This document shows, in pieces, positions 53,488 to 62,254 of a stretch of 64,000 nt of DNA (the first letter of the stretch is position 1; each line of letters begins with the position of its first letter). The notes under the pieces were generated by a model. That model had not been told where the DNA came from and did not search any database. It saw only the letters and a list, made by a program, of their open reading frames with translations. Source of the stretch: Kineosporia corallincola (GTDB taxonomy: Bacteria; Actinomycetota; Actinomycetes; Actinomycetales; Kineosporiaceae). The translations under genes and the position numbers were made by a program. The DNA lies in assembly GCF_018499875.1 (NCBI RefSeq), contig NZ_JAHBAY010000011.1, positions 62,001 through 126,000 of the forward strand. The letters run 5' to 3'.

Positions 53488-53503
53488 CGTGACCTGGGTC
53501 ACG
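53488..53503. promoter_or_regulatory. CRP/GlxR-like palindrome before the SDR gene
   Basis: CGTGACCTGGGTCACG contains GTGA-N6-TCAC, the core and spacing of CRP/FNR-family sites, including actinobacterial GlxR. It ends 17 bp before the SDR start. Its location is close to the ribosome site, so binding would repress. Confidence 0.45.
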
Positions 53504-53520
53504 GGGGTGAGACTGGCGCG

Positions 53521-54291
53521 ATGCGGAGTTTCGTTGTCACCGGTGGCGGTCGGGGTGTCGGGCGGGCGGTCGTCGAGAGGTTGCTGGCCGGTGGCGACGC
53601 GGTGGTCGCGGTCGAGCTGGACGCCCGGGCCCTCACCTGGATCGCGGATCATCCGGCCGGTGGACGCGTGGTGGCGGTGCGCGGTGACGCCTCGCTGGAA
53701 GACGTGGCCGAGCGGGCGGCCGGCCTCGCCGCCGCGATCGCGCCACTGTCCGGATGGGTCAACAACGCCGCGCTCTTCCGCGACGCCTCGCTCGACACCG
53801 AAGACGCGGCAACGCTTCTCGATCTGATCACATCGAACATTGCGGCCGCCGTCACCGGTTGCGCGGTGGCGGTCAAGCACTACCTCACGGTCGGCGACGG
53901 CGGTGCGATCGTCAACGTCTCCAGTCATCAGGCCCAGCGGCCGGTGCGGGGCGCGCTGCCCTACGCCACGGCGAAGGCCGCGATCGAGGGACTCACCCGG
54001 GCCGCCGCCGTCGACCACGGCCCGGCCGGGATCCGGGTGAACGCGGTGGCGCTCGGGTCGATCGAGACCGAGCGCTACCAGCAGTTCCTGGCCGGCCGCG
54101 ACGCCGCCGCGGTGGCGGCGGTCGCCGGGCAGATGGCCGAGCTGCATCCGCTGGGCCGGGTCGGGCTGGCCGCCGAGGTCGCCGACGCCGTGGCCTATCT
54201 GCTGTCCGACGCCGCCTCGTTCGTCACCGGGGCGGTGCTCCCGGTCGACGGTGGCCGCGCGGTGAGAGGACCGGATCCGGAGGAGAACTGA
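53521..54291 (+). CDS. Short-chain dehydrogenase/reductase (SDR)
   Basis: A 256-residue NAD(P)-dependent oxidoreductase of the classical SDR family. Cofactor motif VVTGGGRGVGRAVVERLL lies at the N-terminus. VELDARA after the second strand may favour NAD. WVNNAALF is the NNAG-like motif, the catalytic Ser is in VNVSSHQAQR, and Tyr and Lys are in PYATAKAAIEGLTRA. The ending VTGAVLPVDGGRAV is typical. The substrate is unknown. It follows the FAD oxidase after 62 bp containing a CRP-like site. Confidence 0.92.
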   Translation: MRSFVVTGGGRGVGRAVVERLLAGGDAVVAVELDARALTWIADHPAGGRVVAVRGDASLEDVAERAAGLAAAIAPLSGWVNNAALFRDASLDTEDAATLLDLITSNIAAAVTGCAVAVKHYLTVGDGGAIVNVSSHQAQRPVRGALPYATAKAAIEGLTRAAAVDHGPAGIRVNAVALGSIETERYQQFLAGRDAAAVAAVAGQMAELHPLGRVGLAAEVADAVAYLLSDAASFVTGAVLPVDGGRAVRGPDPEEN

Positions 54292-54381
54292 CTGTATGTA
54301 TTCTCCCGATCACGACTGGTGGTCTAAGATCGCCGCGATCGGTGCATATCGAGCCGGACCACGTCAGGGAGACGACACCGC

Positions 54382-54939
54382 ATGAGCACAGACGTCCCAC
54401 AGACCAGCGAATCCGCCCTCACCGTGCCGGCCGATCCGCGGCTCGCGGCGGTGCGCAAGTACACCGACCAGCTCGGGGCCCCGGCAGACGGCTCGTTCAA
54501 CCGGATCGCGGCGATGGCGGCCAAGATCTTCGACACCCCGATCGCGACGGTGAGCATCGTCGACGAGGACCGGGTGTGGTTCGCCGCCACCCAGGGGCTC
54601 GACGGGGTGCGTCAGGTCGGCACCGAGCCCGGCCTGTGTGCGTCCGTCGTCCACGCCGACGGGCCCTACGTCGTGCACGACGCCGCGAACGACCCGCGCA
54701 CGGCGGAACATCCGCTGGTGACGGGCGATCTCGGGCTGCGGTTCTACGCCGCGGCGCCGATCGAGGTGGAGGGGCACGCGCTGGGCACGGTCAACGTGAT
54801 CGACCAGAAGAGCCGTCCGCAGCTCGACCCGGTGCAGGTGAGTCTGCTCGCCGACCTGGCCGCGACGGTCGCTCAGCTGATGGAGGTGCGGCTGATCGCG
54901 CTCACCGCGATGAAGGCCCGTACGGTGATCAAGGTCTGA
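54382..54939 (+). CDS. GAF-domain protein
   Basis: A 185-residue cytoplasmic protein consisting essentially of one GAF domain. After a Ser/Thr-rich start, residues about 30-175 show TPIATVSIVDEDRVWFAATQGLDG, then TEPGLCASVVHADGPYVVHDAANDPRTAEHPLV and LRFYAAAPIEVEGHALGTVNVIDQKSRPQL, a characteristic GAF sequence. It carries no attached output domain, so it may act as a free sensor or have a partner elsewhere. GGGAG precedes the start, and a TAAGAT sequence at 54325-54330 could be its -10 box. Confidence 0.88.
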   Translation: MSTDVPQTSESALTVPADPRLAAVRKYTDQLGAPADGSFNRIAAMAAKIFDTPIATVSIVDEDRVWFAATQGLDGVRQVGTEPGLCASVVHADGPYVVHDAANDPRTAEHPLVTGDLGLRFYAAAPIEVEGHALGTVNVIDQKSRPQLDPVQVSLLADLAATVAQLMEVRLIALTAMKARTVIKV

Positions 54940-55173
54940 GTGTTAAGAGGCAGTCAGGCTGCATATATGAAGTCTCCCCATGAATTGACCAGTGCTGTCC
55001 AGCGGTATTACATGGTCGCGAGTCCGCGATCACCGGTCGGCAGCGCATTCCGCAGCCTCGGAATATCGCTGTTCCAGCCTGGTTTCGTCGCGGTTCTCCA
55101 TGGTGCCGGCGGCGTGGCCCGGTGTCCGCGCGACGACCCTGACCGTCGCGTGGGCCCGGTCGCGTCGTCGGCA

Positions 55174-56259
55174 TCATTCGTCGTGATACCCGGCCTCCGA
55201 AGCACTTTCACGTTGTGACCGGGTGAGATCCACGATCAGGCCCAGACCTTCGGCCTCCTCCTCGGGGATCCCGCGCCCGAACGCGGTGTCCAGCACCGAA
55301 GCCGTCACCTCGTCCGCCTCGGCCCGCTGCCGGCCGAACAGCAGGCTGAGCCCTTCGATGTCCACACCGTCCGGGTCGCCCTGGATCTCGCCGAAGATCC
55401 GCGGCAGCACCTCCGGCCCGGTGTAGCGGATCAGCTGGCGCAGGATGGCGATCCGCCAGATGTCCTGGTGCCCGGTGTCGTCGCGCAGCCGGTCGAAGAG
55501 GGCGTCGAAAAGCCTGAGCAGGTCGGCGAACCGGTCGGTGTCGAGCTGCTGGCCGCTCTGCCGCGGGGCGAAGGCGACGGCGGTGCCGACGGTGCGGCGC
55601 AGATCCTCGTCGGCCATCCGCCGGGCCTGCGGCAGCAGGGCGTGGGCCAGGTCGGCCACCTGGTCACGGGCGGTCTGCTGGGTGGCGCGTGAGCGGGCCA
55701 GCTTCGACCGGGTCAGGAGGTCCCGCTCCCCGGTCAGGTCCGGGTCGAGGTAGCCGGACGACGACCACGGCAGCAGGCACCGCATGCACCGTGCCACGCG
55801 CAGTTTCGGCCGGCGCTGGGCGTCGTGGGCCAGCAGGTAGAGCAGCAGCCCGAACCCGCTGACCACCGCGAGGGCCGGGGCGTAGGGCAGCCAGCGCAGC
55901 GGGGCCGGAACCCCGGTCTCCAGGCCCCAGGTGGAGCTCTGCCACCACAGCACGCCCGAGGCCAGGACGGACAGCCCGGTGAACCAGGCCAGCAGGCCGA
56001 GCACGATGATCAGGTAGCCGCGCAGCCCCCGGCGCACGTAGCGGCGCACCAGCTGGTCGCGAGCCAGCCGGGCGCCCGGGTCGAGATCGGGCAGCTGGTA
56101 GGGCAGGATCGCCTCGTCGACCACCACCTCGGCCAGGGCCGAGCGCAGGCGCGCGATGCCCAGCGTGCACAGGGCGAGCGCCACCACCGCCCCGCCCAGC
56201 ACCAGCAGGAGTCCGATGGCGTCGCCACTCATTCCGTCTGTCACCGCTGTTCCGCTCAT
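55174..56259 (-). CDS. Multi-pass membrane protein, unknown function
   Basis: A 361-residue protein with four hydrophobic segments in the N-terminal half: about 12-35, 85-108 (LRGYLIIVLGLLAWFTGLSVLASG) and 125-150, with the remainder soluble. A CMRC motif at about 163-166 (ARCMRCLLPWSSS) could bind metal. The C-terminal half is helical and charged (DLAHALLPQARRMADEDLRRTVGTAV ... LLRLFDALFDRLRDDTG). No family recognised. Its ATG overlaps the stop of the Tyr/Gly-repeat protein (about ATGA), so the two form a two-gene unit. Confidence 0.75.
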   Translation of the reverse strand: MSGTAVTDGMSGDAIGLLLVLGGAVVALALCTLGIARLRSALAEVVVDEAILPYQLPDLDPGARLARDQLVRRYVRRGLRGYLIIVLGLLAWFTGLSVLASGVLWWQSSTWGLETGVPAPLRWLPYAPALAVVSGFGLLLYLLAHDAQRRPKLRVARCMRCLLPWSSSGYLDPDLTGERDLLTRSKLARSRATQQTARDQVADLAHALLPQARRMADEDLRRTVGTAVAFAPRQSGQQLDTDRFADLLRLFDALFDRLRDDTGHQDIWRIAILRQLIRYTGPEVLPRIFGEIQGDPDGVDIEGLSLLFGRQRAEADEVTASVLDTAFGRGIPEEEAEGLGLIVDLTRSQRESASEAGYHDE

Positions 56260-58844
56260 ATCACCGCGTACGAGTAGCAGACCCGGTCACCGCGCAGGTG
56301 GCTCCGGATCCGGCCGGTCTGCTGGAGCACCATCAGGGCGTGTGCCACGTCGTCCCGGTCGAATTGGGTGCCCAGGATGATGTCGACCACGTCCAGCTGG
56401 AGCCAGGGCCGCCGGGCCAGGTAGGTCATCACCTCACGGGCCGTCCCGACCCGGTCGGCGTTCGGCGCGAACCCCCGGGCCGCCGCCGCGGGGCGGCGGC
56501 TCTCCGGGGGCTTCGGCGGTGTCGGCTGGGTCTGCTCCGGCGCGTTCTGGCTCTGTCGTGGCTGGTGCTGCCGGGGGCGGGGGGTGGTGGTCGGGATGCG
56601 GGTGGCCCGCCCCGCGGGTGCCCGGGGCGGTGCCAGCGAGGCCAGTGCCGATGCCAGGGACGACGAGAGCCGAGGTGCGGGGACCGGCGCCGGCGTGCGG
56701 ACCGGCGCCGCGGGCCCGTTCCGGTGCGGTGCGGGCGCGGTCCGCGTCCGGTTGCCCGGCCTGGGCGTCCCGGTGCTTGAGGACGACGAAACCTCCGATC
56801 CCCCAGCCGGATTCCGTATGCCCTCGGCCCGCCTGATCCCCTGCGCGGCGTTGTTCCCGTGCGCGCGGCCCTCCGGGTGTCCCGTGCCGGTGTCGGTGGG
56901 CGGCGCATCGCCGGAGCGCAGGGCCGCTGCCACGGCCCGGGTGAATGCGTTGGCCCCGGGGAACGTTTCGGACGGCGCGGCGCTGGACCCGGCTGCGGGG
57001 TCGGCGCCGGTGCCTGCGCCGGTGGTGAATCCGGTGGTGAATCCGGTGGCGGGATCGAACTCCGCTGCCGGATCGGATCCGGGGCCGGGATCCGTCCCCG
57101 CCGCGGTCTCGATGCCGGTCGCGGTCCTGATCCGGGCAGCGCTGATCCTGGCCGCACTGATCTGGGCGGCGTTGATCTGGGCGGCGCTGGTCTGGTTGGT
57201 ACTGGCCGGGGCGGCTTCGGTCTGGCCGACATCGGTCTGACGGGTGCCGGTCCGGCCGGCACGGGTCTGAACCGTTCCGGCCGGCGCGACGTCACCGACT
57301 CCTGCCCCCGTCGAGCCGTGCTCGGCGTAGGCGCGGGTCGCAGTGTTGCGCCGGCCGGTCTGGAGGGCGCGGTCGTAGCTGCCGGCCGCGGGCGCGGAGC
57401 GCTCGCCGAAGGTCTCGCCCCCTCGGTCCTGACGGTGGAGACCGTGCTGGAAGTCGTTCTGGTCAGCGGTGATCGGGTCCGGTCCGCGTCCGGCGGGATC
57501 CGGGCGGCGCATGCTCCTGTCGCTCCCGGACGCAACCGTCGGCCACTCATCGGCATGCGGCTGCTCGAACGGCGCCTCGTGATCACCCCACGTGCGAGGA
57601 CCCGCGTCCGGATCCCCGAGGTAGGGGGAGCTGGGGACGTTTGTCTCGTCGTCCGTGCGCGGAAGCCAGTTGTCGCCGTACCGGCTGTCGACGGGGTCCT
57701 CCTCGTCGAACCAGTCTTCGGGGGAGAGACTTTCGGGTTCCGGAGTGCCCACGAACTCGGGACGCCCGTCCCACCCTCCCTCCGCCGTCCCGTACGGATC
57801 GTGCCACGGACCGGCCTGTTCCTGCGGGAACGCCCCGAACTCGACCTGATCCTGGTCTGGAAACCTGTTGCCCGACATGGGATCACCGGAGACGTCCGGG
57901 AACCGGTAAGGAGGAGGATTTGTAAAAGGATCATTCTGTAGGGCTTCACCGGAGGGCGGTGCGTCCCGGATGTGTTCGGTGTGCAGGGGGCCTGTCCGGC
58001 GCCGGGTGTCATCGTTGTACCGGGCGTTCCGGAGCGGGGGATACGTGTAATCGGTGTCCTGGGTGGGATCACCCGCACTGGGGTAGCCGTAGCCGTCATC
58101 GAGGTTCGCTCGGTAGTCGTCCCCCGTCCTCGCCGCGTAGAGATATCCGGCCCCGGAGGCGTAGGGATTTTCCGTTGCATAGGGGTTGGTGCCGTATCCG
58201 CGCCCGGCGTCCGCCTCGCGGCCGTCGAAGGAATTCGCTCCGTAGCTGCCGACGGGCCCAGTCGGGTAGCCCCGGAAATGCTCCGCCTCATGGTCGCCGG
58301 CGGGCCCCGCCTCGTAACCGCGTGCGGGCCCTGTTCCGTATGCATCGCCGGGCCTCACCCCATGACGCCCGCCGGGTCCTGCGTCGTAAGCGTCGGCGGG
58401 CCCTGGCCCGTAAGCGTCCGCGGCGCCCGCTCCGTAAGGGTCCGTGGCGCCCGCTCCGTAAGGGTCCGCGCCCGCTCCGTAAAGGTCCGCGCCCGCTCCG
58501 TAAAGGTCCGCGCCCGCTCCGTAAAGGTCCGCGGGGTCTTCTCCGTAAACGTCCGTCCCGTAAACGTCCGTCCCGTAATCGTCCGCGGCGCCCGCGCCGT
58601 AAGCGTCCTCTGGTCCCTGGCCGTAAAGGTCAGTCCCGTAAGCGTCCGCTGTCCCTGGGCCGTAACCGTCCGCACCGCCGATCCGGTAAGCGTCGTCCCG
58701 CCCCGGCGACATTGCTCCGGGAATGGCGGAATCCCCGGAGAGTGCTTGATCCCGAAACGATTCGTCGGGGCCGTCCGCGCCCCACTGCGTCTGACTGGAA
58801 TGCCGCAGGGCTCGACGGTCGCGGCGACGCTGGTACTCCGACAC
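56256..58844 (-). CDS. Tyr/Gly-repeat disordered protein with C-terminal winged-helix-like domain
   Basis: An 862-residue protein from GTG 58844. Residues about 1-780 are low-complexity: Asp/Tyr/Gly/Ala heptads (DLYGAGA) at about 60-150, then Pro/Asp/Glu/Ser-rich spacer, an AAQI/AARI run near 560-580, and a Pro/Arg/Gln-rich stretch near 740-780. The final 75 residues look folded and winged-helix-like: VGTAREVMTYLARRPWLQLDVVDIILG, then DRDDVAHALMVLQQTGRIRSHLRGDRVCYSYAV. There is no transmembrane segment. The heptads resemble phase-separating Tyr/Gly proteins, but that is inference. It is co-transcribed with the multi-pass protein by overlap. Confidence 0.78.
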   Translation of the reverse strand: MSEYQRRRDRRALRHSSQTQWGADGPDESFRDQALSGDSAIPGAMSPGRDDAYRIGGADGYGPGTADAYGTDLYGQGPEDAYGAGAADDYGTDVYGTDVYGEDPADLYGAGADLYGAGADLYGAGADPYGAGATDPYGAGAADAYGPGPADAYDAGPGGRHGVRPGDAYGTGPARGYEAGPAGDHEAEHFRGYPTGPVGSYGANSFDGREADAGRGYGTNPYATENPYASGAGYLYAARTGDDYRANLDDGYGYPSAGDPTQDTDYTYPPLRNARYNDDTRRRTGPLHTEHIRDAPPSGEALQNDPFTNPPPYRFPDVSGDPMSGNRFPDQDQVEFGAFPQEQAGPWHDPYGTAEGGWDGRPEFVGTPEPESLSPEDWFDEEDPVDSRYGDNWLPRTDDETNVPSSPYLGDPDAGPRTWGDHEAPFEQPHADEWPTVASGSDRSMRRPDPAGRGPDPITADQNDFQHGLHRQDRGGETFGERSAPAAGSYDRALQTGRRNTATRAYAEHGSTGAGVGDVAPAGTVQTRAGRTGTRQTDVGQTEAAPASTNQTSAAQINAAQISAARISAARIRTATGIETAAGTDPGPGSDPAAEFDPATGFTTGFTTGAGTGADPAAGSSAAPSETFPGANAFTRAVAAALRSGDAPPTDTGTGHPEGRAHGNNAAQGIRRAEGIRNPAGGSEVSSSSSTGTPRPGNRTRTAPAPHRNGPAAPVRTPAPVPAPRLSSSLASALASLAPPRAPAGRATRIPTTTPRPRQHQPRQSQNAPEQTQPTPPKPPESRRPAAAARGFAPNADRVGTAREVMTYLARRPWLQLDVVDIILGTQFDRDDVAHALMVLQQTGRIRSHLRGDRVCYSYAVI
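58380..58650 (-). repeat. 21-bp tandem repeats encoding DLYGAGA-type heptads
   Basis: The CCGTAAAGGTCCGCGCCCGCT unit and relatives recur with a 21-bp period, most exactly at about 58430-58535. Seven codons per unit keep the frame, so the number of units can change without breaking the protein. Confidence 0.75.
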
Positions 58845-59134
58845 GCCGCGACTATAGCTCTGGGTATTTGATTCACAGCGCTATGTGTTCGCGACACTAC
58901 GTCAACCTTCGTCCGGGCCCGGGAATTATCCGGAAAACCGGGCAAAAGCAAGGGGCTTCAGCCGGTTCCGGCGATCGGATCCGAGCTTCTGTGCCGAGTG
59001 GCCCGTCCACTCCGGGAAAAACCCGCGAGATAGTTCAAAGAGCCTTATTCCGACGGTGACTCACGGCAGCTTCAGGTTCCGGGGGAGTGCGTCGAAGAGC
59101 CAGGCAAGTAGTGACCGCTTCGGGGAGGACATCG

Positions 59135-61429
59135 GTGCTGGTCGGCCGTCGTGCCTCTGATCTCGTCGTCATCGGCGGTGTGGTTCTCGCGGTGCTCTAT
59201 GCGCTACGACCCGATGCCCCGGCCGGACAGGTGATCAGCGCCGTGGCCGGGCTCGGCACCGTGGCCGGGCAGCTCGCCGGGCTGTGGCTGAACCGTCCGG
59301 CCGACCGGCTGCCCTGGGTGCTGCTGGTGCTCGCCAGCATGAGTTTCCTCGGGGGCATGGCCTTTCGGCCGTGGGCGGTCGAGCAGACCGGCGTGCTCTC
59401 GTTCACCGCCGACTTCTTCGCGCTCACCGGCTACGCCCTGGCCAGCCTCGCGCTGGTGGTCATGCTGCGTCGCCGGGTGGGGGTGCAACGGCACGCGGTG
59501 GTCGACGGCATCATCGTCGCGCTCGGCGCCGGCCTGATCGCCACCGAGTTCCTCGCCCTGCCCGCGGCCCGGGTCGGCGACCGGCCCGACCTGGTGTCCC
59601 TGATGGCCGGGCTCTATCCGCTGTGGGACATCGTGATCCTGCTGCTGGTGCTCAATCTCGGCTTCTCCACCGCCGTTCGGCTGGCCAGCTTCCGGTTCCT
59701 CGCCCTGGCCATCGTCTGCCTGTTCATCGGCGACACCGGCTACGCCGTCATCGGCGCCCGCGGCGAGCTCACCGGCTCCGCGCTGCTCGACCTGCCCTTC
59801 CTGGTCGGCTTCAGCATGCTCGCGGCGGCCACCCTGCACCCGAGCATGGCCGAGATGGCCCATATCCGGCAGCGCCCGGTGCAGGCCTGGTCGGCCGTGC
59901 GGCTCAGTCTGATGGTGCCCGCCCTGGCCGCCCCGCTGGTGGTCATGCTTTCGGTCAACGGCAACAGCTCCGACAACCTGGCCCTGACGCTGGCCACCGG
60001 CGGGCTGCTCGCGGCGCTGGTCTTCCGTTCGGTCTCGGCCGTGCGCAGCAACGCGGACATCCAGCGCGGCCTGGTCTTCCGCGCCACCCACGACCCGCTC
60101 ACCGGCCTGCCCAACCGCGATCTGCTCACCCAGGAGGTCGGCGAGATGCTGGCCGCCGGCCGGCCGGACGGGCTCTGGCTGCTCTACCTCGACCTGGACG
60201 GTTTCAAGCTGGTCAACGACCACTGGGGGCACGAGGTGGGCGACCTGCTGCTGATCGAGGTGTCGCAGCGGCTGAGCCGGCTGACCCGCGACCGCACCGT
60301 GTGCGCCCGGATCGCCGGCGACGAGTTCGTGATCGCCGACCACGGACAGGCGGCGGACGCCGAGGCGATGGCCGCGCGCATCCAGGAAGAACTGGCCCGG
60401 CCGATCGAGCTGCCCGGCATCGAGCTGGTCGCGGTCGCCTCGATCGGCATCGCCCCGCTCACCGACCAGCGCAACGCCGAGTCCCTGCTGCGCGACGCCG
60501 ACCTGGCGATGTACCGGGCCAAGGCCGAGGGGCGCGGCCGGGCGCGGGTGTTCGACGCGGCGATGCGGCAGACCGTGCGCGAGCGGGTGGAGATCGAGCT
60601 GGCCCTGCGCCAGGCCGTGCAGCGCAACCAGCTGTGGCTGTCGTACCAGCCGCTGGTCGAGACCCGCACCGGCCGGGTGGTCGGTGCCGAGGCGCTGATC
60701 CGCTGGACCCATCCGGTGCGCGGCCCGATCTCACCGGTCGAGTTCATCCCGGTGGCCGAGGAGACCGGCCTGATCGACCAGATCGGCTCGTTCGTGCTGG
60801 AGGAGTCGCTGCGCCAGATGGCGCTCTGGCGCGACGAGGGCCTGCTGCCGGAGACCTTCTACATGTCGGTCAACGCCTCCGCCCGGCAGCTGCGCGACCA
60901 CAGCCTGCGCCGCAAGATCGCCGACGGCCTGCGGGTGTACCGACTGGGTGCGGACCGGCTCAACCTGGAGATCACCGAGTCCATCCTGATCGGCGACAAC
61001 GCCCAGGTGATGGACGTTCTCAGCGGCCTGCGCGGGCTCGGCATCGGCCTGTCGGTCGACGACTTCGGCACCGGCTACTCGTCGCTGAGCTACCTCAGCC
61101 GGTTCCCGGTCACCACCGTCAAGATCGACCGGGCCTTCGTCACCGGCCTCGGCGTGGACCCCGGCGACGAGGCGATCGTGCGGGCCGTCGTCGCGATGTC
61201 GGCCGCCCTGCACCTGGGGGTGATCGCCGAGGGCGTGGAGACCGAGCAGCAGCGCGACGCGCTGATCGGCCTCGACGTCGCACGGGGGCAGGGCTGGCTG
61301 TGGGGAAAGGCCGTGGGGCACGCCGAGTTCGCCGAGAAACACCTGCGGCCCGAGCAGGCCGGTGCCGACGGGACGCCCTGGACCCCGCCGGTGCAGCAGC
61401 ACCGAGGCCTCGGCGTCACCCGGCCCTAG
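59135..61429 (+). CDS. Membrane GGDEF-EAL protein (cyclic-di-GMP turnover)
   Basis: A 764-residue protein. I chose GTG 59135 because GGAGG is 6 bases upstream; GTG 59087 is possible. Residues about 5-300 have eight or so transmembrane helices. The GGDEF domain (about 320-485) has LDLDGFK and the motif IAGDEF, where Ala replaces the first Gly. The EAL domain (about 505-745) has intact catalytic residues: EALIRW, SVNASARQL, LEITES, DDFGTGYSSLSY, KIDRAFV and AEGVET. So phosphodiesterase activity is likely, while the diguanylate cyclase may be weak or allosteric. The operon partner is unknown; the CPBP gene converges after 12 bp. Confidence 0.92.
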   Translation: MLVGRRASDLVVIGGVVLAVLYALRPDAPAGQVISAVAGLGTVAGQLAGLWLNRPADRLPWVLLVLASMSFLGGMAFRPWAVEQTGVLSFTADFFALTGYALASLALVVMLRRRVGVQRHAVVDGIIVALGAGLIATEFLALPAARVGDRPDLVSLMAGLYPLWDIVILLLVLNLGFSTAVRLASFRFLALAIVCLFIGDTGYAVIGARGELTGSALLDLPFLVGFSMLAAATLHPSMAEMAHIRQRPVQAWSAVRLSLMVPALAAPLVVMLSVNGNSSDNLALTLATGGLLAALVFRSVSAVRSNADIQRGLVFRATHDPLTGLPNRDLLTQEVGEMLAAGRPDGLWLLYLDLDGFKLVNDHWGHEVGDLLLIEVSQRLSRLTRDRTVCARIAGDEFVIADHGQAADAEAMAARIQEELARPIELPGIELVAVASIGIAPLTDQRNAESLLRDADLAMYRAKAEGRGRARVFDAAMRQTVRERVEIELALRQAVQRNQLWLSYQPLVETRTGRVVGAEALIRWTHPVRGPISPVEFIPVAEETGLIDQIGSFVLEESLRQMALWRDEGLLPETFYMSVNASARQLRDHSLRRKIADGLRVYRLGADRLNLEITESILIGDNAQVMDVLSGLRGLGIGLSVDDFGTGYSSLSYLSRFPVTTVKIDRAFVTGLGVDPGDEAIVRAVVAMSAALHLGVIAEGVETEQQRDALIGLDVARGQGWLWGKAVGHAEFAEKHLRPEQAGADGTPWTPPVQQHRGLGVTRP

Positions 61430-61441
61430 GGCGTGCCGAGC

Positions 61442-62254
61442 TCACGACGGGAACAGTGGCGGCAGGGTCGTCAGCATCACGGCGGACCAGGTGGCGTGGG
61501 TCGCCATCGGCGCCAGGATGCCGCCGCTGGCGCGGCGTTCCAGGCCCAGCACCGCACCGAGCAGGAACGCGGCGAACACCAGCATCGGGTTGCGGGTGGC
61601 GATCGTGGCCACGGCGTAGACCACGGTGGAGATCAGCACCGGATGGCGCCGTCCGATGGCCGCGAACAGGGCACCCCGGAAGAACACCTCCTCGGCCAGC
61701 CCGTTCAGCAGCGTCACCACCACCACGAGCAGCAGCGATCCCTCCTTCTCGTGGGCCAGCACGTGCGCCACGAAGTTTCGCAGCGGGGGGATCTCCCGCA
61801 CGATCAGCGCCCCCACCACGAAGATCGCGCCCGCCATCAGGCCCAGGGCGATGCCGTTCACCAGGGGACGACGAAGAGCCCCGCGGTACGACGTCCAGCC
61901 CAGGTGCAGGGGACCGGAGGCCAGCCCGCCGACGGTCCAGACGACGGCCACCAGCAGCGTGAGCGGGTAGAACACCGGATCGCCGGGTGCGACCGACAGC
62001 GAGACGCCCAGCAACGTGGCCCCGAGCACGAGCGTGATCGCGGTGACCACGCGCCGGCGCCGGAAACCGGAGTCGGACTGCTGGTGGTCCCGGGGCACCC
62101 GTTCGATCAGCGTCGTGCGCAGAAAGGTCTCCACCGCGCGGCCGGTGGCGGTGCGGCGCAGGCCGGCCGCGGCGAAGCGCTCCAGCCGGCGGCTGGCCCG
62201 GGCCTCGAACGTGGAGCGGGTGGGATGTCCGGTGTCGTGGGGCATCTCGGGCAC
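61442..62254 (-). CDS. CPBP family intramembrane metalloprotease
   Basis: A 270-residue membrane protein with about seven helices. The first zinc-ligand motif EExxxR is AEEVFFRGAL, the second is FAAFLLGAVLG, and the third His is in THATWS near the C-terminus, all of which are the hallmarks of CAAX-protease/bacteriocin-processing (CPBP) enzymes. The first 60 residues are a cytoplasmic, Arg-rich helix region. The role could be peptide processing or prenyl-protein cleavage. It directly abuts the upstream NAD(P)-binding gene (stop and GTG start adjacent). Confidence 0.9.
   Translation of the reverse strand: MPEMPHDTGHPTRSTFEARASRRLERFAAAGLRRTATGRAVETFLRTTLIERVPRDHQQSDSGFRRRRVVTAITLVLGATLLGVSLSVAPGDPVFYPLTLLVAVVWTVGGLASGPLHLGWTSYRGALRRPLVNGIALGLMAGAIFVVGALIVREIPPLRNFVAHVLAHEKEGSLLLVVVVTLLNGLAEEVFFRGALFAAIGRRHPVLISTVVYAVATIATRNPMLVFAAFLLGAVLGLERRASGGILAPMATHATWSAVMLTTLPPLFPS

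Noticed and set aside
54940-55173. Short open frames after the GAF gene
   Set aside because: No ribosome site, mixed composition and no recognisable motif; the stretch looks like a convergent intergenic region.
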